This document shows positions 35,501-42,542 of a DNA stretch of 64,000 bases, one piece after another (the stretch's first letter is position 1; each line of letters starts with the position of its first letter). The notes below the pieces were generated by a model. The model made no database searches. It saw only the letters and a list, made by a program, of their open reading frames with translations, and was not told where the DNA came from. The stretch comes from Deltaproteobacteria bacterium. Lineage in GTDB: Bacteria > Desulfobacterota > Syntrophia > Syntrophales > UBA2192. Location: positions 36,766 to 100,765 of the forward strand of contig JAAYEC010000022.1 in the NCBI GenBank assembly GCA_012728915.1, written 5' to 3'. The translations under genes were made by a program, and so were the position numbers.

Positions 35501-35599
35501 CCAGGCCGGACCTGCTGCAAAGAGCATCGCCGTGAGCGCGATCGCGCAGAGCCAGGCTGCCGGCATCCGTTTCCTTTTTTCGTTCGTCGTCCCGTTCAT
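32594..35599 (-). CDS. pilY1: PilY1/PilC-type type IV pilus tip protein
   Basis: 1001 residues. A signal peptide (about 1-34, ending AGPAWS) is followed by a von Willebrand A domain (IVLDLSGSM with the DxSGS metal site, about 55-65) with an inserted EF-hand-like loop DDNRDGTINAADES. The C-terminal half is the PilC beta-propeller with the calcium loop DSDNDGFIDVAYIGDLGGN (about 745-765). It ends in LHWRDRR, as in complete homologues. PilY1 sits at the pilus tip or surface, controls retraction and adhesion, and works with PilT. GGAGG precedes the ATG at 35599; a longer frame start has no signal peptide. A -24/-12 promoter lies just upstream. No minor pilin genes adjoin it. Confidence 0.9.
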   Translation of the reverse strand: MNGTTNEKRKRMPAAWLCAIALTAMLFAAGPAWSDDDNTEEGLFTAVAPDAMIVLDLSGSMKWNPPGDHDSWNGALNLYSNATCSGPFYDNPSRTGYTTLCSRYEIARKTLFTVLDDNRDGTINAADESSMNIRFGLGKFQDSTYAKLRDIGARYPEIYCGSSSCTVNQSASGTKNIRSSLSASNVTGATPLVTALSSVKSYLDANKAVDPYRSCRQKFVILVTDGADTMSCGGSGTDTQADQYKRRRASVLAAKALADAGYKVFVIGMGSNMPAHLQNTLNWMAYWGGTDNPLVPNAGSLSGFDPSAVTSCGGDFTTGTCNGKSEQCFAVSNDPGTAALAGYAFIANNAAELEAAFRQAVNHIREATYSFTQASVASTRLIDENYLYEATFQPANGEPFWQGHIQKYHINQDGSIGSVVWDAGEVLQATPASSRSIYTFKAGSLIAFNASNVTRADLNVADDTRRNEVVGFIRGESAFNPDNWKLGDTFRSNPITVGTPAQYFQDMRDSSNAFASFRASNVRSTANGKRIVVAGANDGQLHAFRTSDGAELWSFIAPNLLSKLKDIAHTAHPTGLTHQYYVDGPISVADVWLGTGDGTAKSPSDWRTLLIFAQGRGATQTLWSASSSCDSGFSNVYSAECPHYCGYHALDITNTAAPAYKWRITPSAGQAPYLGDPWSKMMVHRVKVGGSEKWVGFFGGGHNYSNCTGTGCDTRGKGFFVVELSTGNILWSYTSADNSELAYAMPGTPTMIDSDNDGFIDVAYIGDLGGNLWRFKFCFDADGSSCSTGSWSGSRLFAREAGIGPVYDAPTATRDAGGTIWLYWGTGDKAEPIVVGGGADRLFGVKDKTLSGTRYVSTLENITSGTYKDNASKNGWYITLAGAGEKCLSDPSVFGGQVYFTTYTPASGSSDPCSQAGTAKLYAINYLSGAGTLSGGSRSMTLGVGIPTAPVLSMNPFSSTPDLYVTVSGGAGIGSNTQKANISPPSVASRTNILHWRDRRM

Positions 35600-35637
35600 G
35601 ACGAGCCTCCTTGGGGTTGAATCTGGCTGTCTGCGGG

Positions 35638-35653
35638 AGCAGCGGACATGCCA
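35638..35653 (-). promoter_or_regulatory. Sigma-54 (-24/-12) promoter of pilY1
   Basis: The minus strand reads TGGCATGTCCGCTGCT; GG and GC are ten bases apart, with two departures from the consensus. The start site would be near 35626, 27 bases before the ATG. PilR-type control of pilus genes through sigma-54 is well known. Confidence 0.6.
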
Positions 35654-35847
35654 CGGGAGAACCCGCGGGTGCCGGTCGAACAATATGAATGATATCGGCA
35701 AGTTGGGAAAAGGCGGGACGGGCGGGGACGGTGATCCGGACCTCACGAAAGGAGGCCGAAACGGCCTACAGGTCCTGAAATGTCTTCATGGAGGGCTTTT
35801 CGGGGAATGTTCCGAAATGGGACGGCCCCGTTTGGACCGCCGAAACA

Positions 35848-35877
35848 GGGAGGCCGGCGCCGCGGCGCCGGCCTCCC
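35848..35877 (-). terminator. Hairpin terminator of the deoxyhypusine-synthase-like gene
   Basis: Perfect 14-bp stem (35848-35861 with 35864-35877) with a 2-base turn, followed on the minus strand by TGTTTCG. It lies 32 bases after the gene. The rest of the gap to 35637 is blank. Confidence 0.7.
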
Positions 35878-35909
35878 GTGACGATCGGTTGACCCGGCCG
35901 GACAGGAAC

Positions 35910-36947
35910 TCAGTCCTTGTAAAGACCGGCAAATCTCCACTTCTTGCGCTTCTTCCAGCTTCCCCTGTGGTATGCGTAGCTGGCCAGCAGCGGCAGGGCC
36001 ATTGTCGCCTCGGCATAGACCATCTGCTCCGCGACGGTGTCCACCTTGCCCCACGATGCGGCCTCCTTGAGGGTCGAGCTCGAGCAGGCCCCGTCGCGCA
36101 CGTCGGCCACGGTGATCTGCACGGCATAGCGGTGCATGGGGACGTCCCTGCCCAGGATCTCGGCGCAGATGACCGTGTCCTGGACGAAGTTCTTGGGCAC
36201 GCCGCCACCGATCATGAGAAGGCCCGAGGTGGGCGCGGCGATCTTGATCTCCGTCAGCTCTCGGAAGTCCTTCACCGAATCGATGGAGACATGGCTCTTC
36301 GGATGCCGGTGCTGGTGCAGCACGAGGCCGAACCCGGCGCTCGAGTCCGAGAAGGCCGGGCAGAAGATAGGTACATCGTTCTCGTAGGCCGCCTGAACGA
36401 GGGAGCCCTTCTTTTTGGCCTTCTTCGCCAGGTACTTTCCCATCTCCCGGATGAACTCGCGCGACGAGTAGGGCCGGGGCGCGAGCCCATCGGCGATCTC
36501 CATGACGGTGCGGTCGCAGTGCTGGAGCTCTTCCTCGTTGATGTAGGTGTCGTAAATGCGGTCGATGTAGAGCCTGCGAAGCTCGCTGTCGTCGACGTGG
36601 GGCGTGCCCTGGTAGTGGCGGAAGCCCAGGGCCTCGAAGAAGTCCATGTCCACGATGGAGGCCCCCGTGGCCACCACGGCATCCACCATGTTGTGTTTCA
36701 CCAGATCGGCGTAGATCTGCATGCAGCCCGCGGCGCTGGTGCTTCCCGCGATGGTGAGGAAGATCACGCAGTGGCGGTCGGCGAGCATGCGATCGTACAG
36801 CTCGGCCGCCGAGGCGAGGTCCCGCGCCGAGAAGGACATCTTCCTCATGGACTTCACGAGGTCGACGGCGTCGATCCGGGTGATGTCGATGTGCTCGACC
36901 TTCGATTTCAGATAATCCCGTTTTGTCTTGCTGACGCTCTTTGCCAT
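35910..36947 (-). CDS. Deoxyhypusine-synthase-family protein
   Basis: 345 residues, full length for the family. Recognisable blocks: IFLTIAGSTSAAGCMQIYAD, VVATGASIVDMDFFEALGF, NDVPIFCPAFSDSSAGFGL, LMIGGGVPKNFV and the catalytic-lysine block EAASWGKVD (K about 301). Bacteria do not make hypusine. Bacterial members use the same NAD-dependent aminobutyl transfer from spermidine, in known cases for homospermidine synthesis or on unknown acceptors. The enzyme is soluble. It is transcribed alone, with its own terminator, and diverges from xseA. The product assignment beyond the family is open. Confidence 0.85.
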   Translation of the reverse strand: MAKSVSKTKRDYLKSKVEHIDITRIDAVDLVKSMRKMSFSARDLASAAELYDRMLADRHCVIFLTIAGSTSAAGCMQIYADLVKHNMVDAVVATGASIVDMDFFEALGFRHYQGTPHVDDSELRRLYIDRIYDTYINEEELQHCDRTVMEIADGLAPRPYSSREFIREMGKYLAKKAKKKGSLVQAAYENDVPIFCPAFSDSSAGFGLVLHQHRHPKSHVSIDSVKDFRELTEIKIAAPTSGLLMIGGGVPKNFVQDTVICAEILGRDVPMHRYAVQITVADVRDGACSSSTLKEAASWGKVDTVAEQMVYAEATMALPLLASYAYHRGSWKKRKKWRFAGLYKD

Positions 36948-37084
36948 GAAAGATCCGTTATCCCTTCGGTTGTGGTTCCCTCTACTTACCCGAAGGTCCC
37001 GAAAAAGTCAAAACCGATAAGGGATCCCGCACGGCCCCGATCGTTTCGCTTGCATCGGGCCGGCCGCTCTGTTAGGGACAGGAC

Positions 37085-38428
37085 ATGACTCTCTTCCCGT
37101 CCCGCGAGGTTCTCACCGTTACCGGGCTCACGCGGCAGGTTCAGGACGTCCTGGAGGCCGCCTTCGATCAGCTCTGGGTCGAGGGAGAGATCTCCAACCT
37201 CCGCCGTCCCGCCTCGGGGCATCTATACTTCACGCTCAAGGACGAGGAGAGCCAGGTCCGGGCGGTGCTCTTCCGGCCCGTTGCCCGTTCCCTCCGGTTC
37301 GATCCCGAGGACGGGATGCGCATCGTCTGCCGTGCGCGGATCAACGTGTACAAACCCCGCGGCGAATACCAGCTCATCCTCGACTATGCCGAGCCCCGGG
37401 GCGCAGGCGCCCTGCAGGTAGCCTTCGAGCAGCTCAAGGCCCGGCTTCAGGCCGAGGGGCTCTTCGACCCGGGCCACAAGAAACCGCTTCCCTTCCTCCC
37501 CTCGCGGATCGGGGTCGTCACCTCGCCGTCGGGCGCCGTCATCCGGGACATCCTGAACATCACGAAGCGCCGCTTCCCCTCGGTGAATGTCCTGGTGGCC
37601 CCCGTAAGGGTGCAGGGTGTCGAGGCCCCCGGCGAGATCGTCGACGCCCTCCGCCTCCTCAACGAAGCGCCCGGCGTTGACGTGATCATCGTGGCCCGGG
37701 GAGGGGGCTCGCTGGAAGACCTCATGGCCTTCAACGACGAGGGGGTGGCCCGGGCCATCTTTGCCTCGCGCATCCCCGTTGTGAGCGCCGTGGGCCACGA
37801 GATCGACTTCACCATCGCCGATTTCGTCGCCGATATGAGGGCTCCCACCCCGTCGGCGGCGGCCGAGCTGGTCGTTCCCAGCCGCAGCGATCTCCTTCAG
37901 CAGATCCGGGCGCTGCACGACCGGGCCGTCCATGCCGGGGCCCGGGCCCTGCGGGTGCGAAGGGAGCGTCTGGAGACGCTGGCCGAACGGGTCCGCGACC
38001 CGCGGCGCCGGCTCGTCGATCTCCGGCTGCTTGTCGACGACCGCCTCGGCGGATTGACGGCTTCCCTTGTCCGCAGGCTGCGCGCCGAACGGGAGACGCT
38101 TCGCCGCCTGGAGACACACCTGCAGTACCTCAATCCAGCACGGCGACTCCAGACCCTCACCTTTGCGCTTGAAAATATGAGAAAAAGCATGATAACGGGT
38201 ATCTTCCGCCAGGTGGAAGGCCTCCGGGAGAGGCTGGCGGGCCGCACGGCCCTGCTGGACAGCCTGAGCCCGCTCTCCGTGCTGGCCCGGGGGTACGCCA
38301 TCGCACGGACCGTGCCCGGGGGAAGGGTGATCCGGAACGCGCGGGATCTCTCAGCGGGTAACCTCGTTGGCATAAATGTTGCGAAAGGTCGGTTCAATGC
38401 GGTCGTCACCACGATCGAAGAAGAATGA
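37085..38428 (+). CDS. xseA: Exodeoxyribonuclease VII large subunit
   Basis: 447 residues. An N-terminal OB-fold (LTRQVQDVLEAAFDQLWVEG, ISNLRRPASGHLYFTLKD) precedes the catalytic domain with VVTSPSGAVIRDIL, RGGGSLEDLMAFNDE and VSAVGHEIDFTIADFVAD, then a long coiled helical region and a C-terminal LARGYAI motif. With XseB it degrades single-stranded DNA into short oligonucleotides. AGGGACAGG lies before the ATG. It is the first gene of the xseA-xseB-ispA-dxs run, an order seen in many proteobacteria. Confidence 0.96.
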   Translation: MTLFPSREVLTVTGLTRQVQDVLEAAFDQLWVEGEISNLRRPASGHLYFTLKDEESQVRAVLFRPVARSLRFDPEDGMRIVCRARINVYKPRGEYQLILDYAEPRGAGALQVAFEQLKARLQAEGLFDPGHKKPLPFLPSRIGVVTSPSGAVIRDILNITKRRFPSVNVLVAPVRVQGVEAPGEIVDALRLLNEAPGVDVIIVARGGGSLEDLMAFNDEGVARAIFASRIPVVSAVGHEIDFTIADFVADMRAPTPSAAAELVVPSRSDLLQQIRALHDRAVHAGARALRVRRERLETLAERVRDPRRRLVDLRLLVDDRLGGLTASLVRRLRAERETLRRLETHLQYLNPARRLQTLTFALENMRKSMITGIFRQVEGLRERLAGRTALLDSLSPLSVLARGYAIARTVPGGRVIRNARDLSAGNLVGINVAKGRFNAVVTTIEEE

Positions 38429-38432
38429 CGGG

Positions 38433-38672
38433 ATGGCGGAGGTCAAGTTCGAGGATGCCCTGGCGAAGCTCGAGGAGATCGTGCGGAAGATGGAGCAGGG
38501 CGAACTGACGCTCGACGAGTCCCTGGCCTCCTTCGAGGAAGGGATCCGACTCTCCAGGCTCTGCGCCGGGAAACTCGACGAGGCCGAGCGAAGGATCGAG
38601 ATCCTCCTGAAACAGGAGGGCGGAACGGACGCCAGGCCCTTCAACCCCGAACCGGAAGGAGATGACCAGTAA
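38433..38672 (+). CDS. xseB: Exodeoxyribonuclease VII small subunit
   Basis: 79-residue helical-hairpin protein: FEDALAKLEEIVRKMEQGEL, then LDESLASFEEGIRL, the XseB signature. It coats the long helices of XseA. The ATG at 38433 lies four bases after the xseA stop; a longer upstream frame overlaps xseA and is not needed. It overlaps ispA by 11 bases, so the three genes are translationally coupled. Confidence 0.95.
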   Translation: MAEVKFEDALAKLEEIVRKMEQGELTLDESLASFEEGIRLSRLCAGKLDEAERRIEILLKQEGGTDARPFNPEPEGDDQ

Positions 38673-39567
38673 CCCCGTATCCCTGGACGAGTACCTCGAG
38701 TCACGGAAGACCCTCGTCGATCAGGCCCTCGAGCTCTACCTGCCTGCAGAGACGACCGAGCCCCCCGTGATCTTCAGGTCCGCCCGATACAGCGTATTTG
38801 CCGGGGGAAAGCGCCTTCGCCCGATTCTCTGCATCGGCGCCGCCGAGGCCGTCGGCGGGCCGATCGATGCCGTGATGCCTGCGGCCTGCGCGCTCGAGCT
38901 CATCCACACCTATTCCCTCATCCACGACGATCTCCCGGCCATGGACGACGACGACACCCGGCGCGGCAAGCCGACGAGCCACAAGGTGTTCGGCGAGGCC
39001 GTCGCTATCCTGGCGGGGGATGCCCTGCTGACCGATGCCTTCCGGATCATCGCGGGAAGGACCCCCCTGGGGATCGTGAGGCCGGAGACGCTGCTCCAGG
39101 TCATCCAGGAGGTGGCGCTTGCGGCGGGATGGTTCGGCATGGTCGGCGGCCAGGCGGCGGACATCGAGGCGGAAGGCAGGCCGCCCGCGGAGAAGACGCT
39201 CCACTTCATCCACACGCGCAAGACGGGCGCCCTCATCACGGTGTCGCTCCGTGCGGGGGCCCTGCTCGGCGGGGCGGGAGCCGACGCGCTCGACGCGCTG
39301 ACGGAATACGGACGCCACGCAGGGCTTGCGTTCCAGATTGCCGATGATATCCTGAACGTCGAGGGCGATGCGCAGGCCCTGGGCAAGGGGACCGGCAGCG
39401 ACCGGTCCCGGGGCAAGCTCACCTACCCGGCGCTCGTCGGGCTGGAGGCCTCGAAACGGCTCGCCGCGGAACTCGTGGAGAAAGCCGTCGAGGATCTCCG
39501 GGCATTCGACGGGCGGGCCGAGCCGCTCAGGAAGATCGCACGGTTCATCGTGGAGCGGGACATCTGA
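38662..39567 (+). CDS. ispA: Farnesyl diphosphate synthase (short-chain polyprenyl synthase)
   Basis: 301 residues. The first Asp-rich motif is DDLPAMDDDD, followed by RRGKPTSH, the middle KTGALI and the second Asp-rich motif DDILN. The residues before the first motif (LIHTYSLIHDD) fit a C15 (farnesyl) product. It condenses DMAPP with two IPP. It overlaps xseB and precedes dxs, so supply and use of isoprenoid units are in one transcript. Confidence 0.93.
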   Translation: MTSNPVSLDEYLESRKTLVDQALELYLPAETTEPPVIFRSARYSVFAGGKRLRPILCIGAAEAVGGPIDAVMPAACALELIHTYSLIHDDLPAMDDDDTRRGKPTSHKVFGEAVAILAGDALLTDAFRIIAGRTPLGIVRPETLLQVIQEVALAAGWFGMVGGQAADIEAEGRPPAEKTLHFIHTRKTGALITVSLRAGALLGGAGADALDALTEYGRHAGLAFQIADDILNVEGDAQALGKGTGSDRSRGKLTYPALVGLEASKRLAAELVEKAVEDLRAFDGRAEPLRKIARFIVERDI

Positions 39568-39645
39568 TCCTCCGTTTCCTCTTTTGCCAAAGGGGACGAA
39601 AGGGGGAGCCGGACGCACAGGCACAGAGGACAGGGTAACGAAGGC

Positions 39646-41547
39646 ATGCTCGAACGAATCGACTCTCCGGCCGACATCAAGCTGCTCCGCCAGGACGAGC
39701 TCGAAGCCCTCGCGGAGGAGATCCGAAAGGTCATCATCGAGACCTGTTCCGCCAACGGCGGGCACCTAGCCCCGTCGCTCGGCGCCGTGGAGCTCACCCT
39801 CGCCCTGCACTACGTCTTCGACGCCCCGCGGGACAAGATCATCTGGGACGTGGGGCACCAGGCCTACGCCCACAAGCTGATCACGGGCCGGCGGGATACG
39901 TTCCACACGCTGCGCAGGAGCGGCGGCGTCTGCGGGTTCCCGCGGCGCGAGGAGAGCGTCTATGACGTCTTCAGCGTGGGCCACAGCAGCACCTCGATCT
40001 CGGCCTCGGCGGGGATCGCCGAGGCGCGCTGCCTCAACGGCGAAAACTTCAAGGTCGTCGCTGTCATCGGAGACGGCTCCATGACGGCGGGCATGGCCTT
40101 CGAGGGTCTCAACTGGGCGGGGGACCGGAAGAAAGACCTCATCATCATCCTCAACGACAACGAGATGTCGATCTCGCCCAACGTGGGCGCCCTGTCGGCC
40201 TACCTCAACCAGATCATGACGGGCCGGCGGGTCACCAAGCTGCGCAACGACGTGAAGCAGTTCCTCCGGGGCATCCCCAACGTGGGCGAGCAGATGGTGA
40301 AGCTCTCCCGGCAGGCCGAGGAGGCCCTCAAGTCCTTCCTGACCCCCGGGGCGCTCTTCGAGGAGCTGGGCTTCGAGTACGTGGGGCCCCTGGAGGGCCA
40401 CCGCCTCGACCACCTCATTACGATGCTGCGCAATGTCAGGGAGCACAACCGTCCCGTGCTGGTCCACGTGCTGACGAAGAAGGGTAAGGGGTACCCCTTC
40501 GCCGAACTGGAGCCCACGAAATTCCACGGCATCGGTCCCTTCAATGCCCGAACGGGCGACCTCGCCGTTGACCCGGGCGGCGCTCCCAGCTACACGGAGG
40601 TCTTCGGCCGGACGATGGTCAAGCTGGCCCGGGAAAATCCGCGCGTCGTGGCCATCACGGCGGCCATGTGCAGCGGAACGGGGCTCGATGCCTACGCGAA
40701 GGAGTTTCCCGAGCGGTTCTTCGACGTGGGCATCGCCGAGCAGCACGGCGTGACCTTCGCTGCGGGCATGGCGACGGAGGGGATCGTCCCCGTCGTGGCC
40801 ATCTACTCGACCTTCATGCAGCGCGCCTACGATCAGGTCCTGCACGACGTCTGTCTCCAGCGGCTTCCCGTGGTGCTGGCAATGGACCGCGGCGGGATCG
40901 CGGGCGATGACGGCGCGACCCACAACGGCGTCTTCGATTTTTCCTACCTGAGGGCCATCCCGAACATCGTCGTCATGGCGCCGAAGGACGAGAACGAGCT
41001 GCAGCACATGCTCAAGACGGCCGTCGATCACGGCGGACCCGTCTCGGTGCGCTACCCCCGCGGCAGGGGGCTGGGCGTGCCGCTCGACGAGACCCTGAAG
41101 GCCCTCGAGATCGGGAAGGCCGAGATCCTCCGGGAGGGCGCCGACATCGCCGTCTTCGCCATCGGATACGCGGTGCGGCCGGCCCTGGATGCGGCAAGGC
41201 GCCTGAGCGAGGAGGGCATCGACGCCGCCGTCGTCAACGGCCGATTCGTCAAGCCCCTGGACGAGGAGCTACTCGTCCGCCTGGCCTCCGCGACGGGCAA
41301 GGTCCTCACCGTCGAGGAGAACGTCCTGGCGGGCGGCTTCGGCAGCGCGGTGCTCGAGATGCTCGAGATGAAGGGCCTGTCCGGCATCGAGGTGAAACGG
41401 CTGGGCATCCGCGACGAGTTCGTCGAGCACGCCACCCAGGCCGAGATGCGCCGAAAGTACGGGATCGACGCGGACGGAATCGTCGAGGCGGCGCGCAAGC
41501 TCGCCGCGCCGGCGAAACCGGCCCTGCGGGAAGCCGCGGCCAAGTAA
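39646..41547 (+). CDS. dxs: 1-Deoxy-D-xylulose-5-phosphate synthase
   Basis: 633 residues, thiamine-diphosphate enzyme that joins pyruvate and glyceraldehyde-3-phosphate in the first step of the MEP pathway. Visible: the N-terminal GHLAPSLGAVELTLALHYVF and WDVGHQAYAHKLITGR, the TPP-binding GDGSMTAGMAFEGLNWAG with NDNEMSIS, the central pyrimidine domain FDVGIAEQHGVTFAAGMA with the catalytic Glu, and the C-terminal transketolase domain. The start at ATG 39646 is 78 bases after ispA. The 12-mer GAGGGTAAGAAG follows its stop codon, as it does at the uvrB end. Confidence 0.96.
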   Translation: MLERIDSPADIKLLRQDELEALAEEIRKVIIETCSANGGHLAPSLGAVELTLALHYVFDAPRDKIIWDVGHQAYAHKLITGRRDTFHTLRRSGGVCGFPRREESVYDVFSVGHSSTSISASAGIAEARCLNGENFKVVAVIGDGSMTAGMAFEGLNWAGDRKKDLIIILNDNEMSISPNVGALSAYLNQIMTGRRVTKLRNDVKQFLRGIPNVGEQMVKLSRQAEEALKSFLTPGALFEELGFEYVGPLEGHRLDHLITMLRNVREHNRPVLVHVLTKKGKGYPFAELEPTKFHGIGPFNARTGDLAVDPGGAPSYTEVFGRTMVKLARENPRVVAITAAMCSGTGLDAYAKEFPERFFDVGIAEQHGVTFAAGMATEGIVPVVAIYSTFMQRAYDQVLHDVCLQRLPVVLAMDRGGIAGDDGATHNGVFDFSYLRAIPNIVVMAPKDENELQHMLKTAVDHGGPVSVRYPRGRGLGVPLDETLKALEIGKAEILREGADIAVFAIGYAVRPALDAARRLSEEGIDAAVVNGRFVKPLDEELLVRLASATGKVLTVEENVLAGGFGSAVLEMLEMKGLSGIEVKRLGIRDEFVEHATQAEMRRKYGIDADGIVEAARKLAAPAKPALREAAAK

Positions 41548-41732
41548 AGGCGAGGGTAAGAAGAGCGGAAGAGCGGAGCCGGAGAAAGCAGGCGGAGCCA
41601 GAGGAGAGATTCCGGCTCTTCCCGCTGTTGGTCGGGCCGGATCTTCCGAATCTCCAACCCTCCGATCTTCATGCAATCGGAGCTTGAAGACGAAGACCGG
41701 GCGTTTACCCTGATCCTGCCGTCTGCCATCCA

Positions 41733-42488
41733 ATGAAAGATAAATCCCCCAAGAGGAGGCTGGACGTGCTGCTCGTGGACCGGGGCCTGGCTGCCTCGAG
41801 GGAGCGGGCGAGAGCCCTCATCCTGGCCGGCGCGGTGCTCGTCAACGAAGAGCCCGCCGACAAGGCGGGCGCGCTGATTGCCGAGGGCGCAGCCGTCCGG
41901 GTCCGCGGTGAGGACCACCCCTACGTGAGCCGCGGCGGGGTGAAGCTCAGGGGGGCCCTGGATGCCTTCGGCATCGGCGTGGAGGGCCTTGCGGCCCTGG
42001 ACGTAGGGGCCTCGACGGGAGGGTTCACGGACTGCCTGCTCCAGGCAGGGGCACGGAGGGTCTACGCCGTGGACGTGGGCTACGGCCAGATTGCCTGGAA
42101 GCTGCGAAACGACCCGCGGGTCGTCCTGTTCGAACGGACCAACATCCGGCACTTCCAGGGCGTAGGGGTCGACGAACCCGTCGACATCGCGACGATCGAC
42201 ACGTCCTTCATCTCCCTGCGGCTCGTCGTCCCGCCGGCTCTCCGGTTCGTCAGGGACGGCGGCGCCATCCTGGCCCTCGTCAAGCCCCAGTTCGAAGCGG
42301 GAAAGACCGAGGTGGGAAAGAGGGGCGTCGTCCGCGACCCCTCGGTGCATGCCCGGGTGCTGGAGGAGCTGAAGACATTCTTTGCGGAACAGGGCCTGTC
42401 CGTGAAGGGGTCCTGCGAATCGCCGCTTGCGGGCCCCGAGGGAAACCGTGAATTTTTCATCTATGCCGTGAAAACGGAAGGAAGCTAG
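41733..42488 (+). CDS. tlyA: TlyA-family rRNA 2'-O-methyltransferase
   Basis: 251 residues. An N-terminal S4 RNA-binding domain (RLDVLLVDRGLAASRERARA, then LVNEEPADKAG) precedes an FtsJ-like Rossmann methyltransferase: YVSRGGVKLRGALDAFG, LDVGASTGGFTDCLLQAGA, VDVGYGQIAWKLRNDPRV, and the catalytic K-D-K-type residues around ALVKPQFEAGK. TlyA methylates 16S and/or 23S rRNA; older annotations call it haemolysin A. It is often found in the same operon as dxs, as here. The 185 bases between dxs and this gene hold a purine-rich stretch and an imperfect GGAAGAG/CTCTTCC hairpin. Confidence 0.93.
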   Translation: MKDKSPKRRLDVLLVDRGLAASRERARALILAGAVLVNEEPADKAGALIAEGAAVRVRGEDHPYVSRGGVKLRGALDAFGIGVEGLAALDVGASTGGFTDCLLQAGARRVYAVDVGYGQIAWKLRNDPRVVLFERTNIRHFQGVGVDEPVDIATIDTSFISLRLVVPPALRFVRDGGAILALVKPQFEAGKTEVGKRGVVRDPSVHARVLEELKTFFAEQGLSVKGSCESPLAGPEGNREFFIYAVKTEGS

Positions 42489-42542
42489 GAGGCCAGGAAG
42501 AGCGGAAAAGGCGACCGCAAGAGTCCCGTACCCTGTTTTGCC

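Noticed and set aside
37020..37084. TTGCAT-17-TAGGGA as the xseA promoter
   Set aside because: The transcript would start at or after the xseA ATG.
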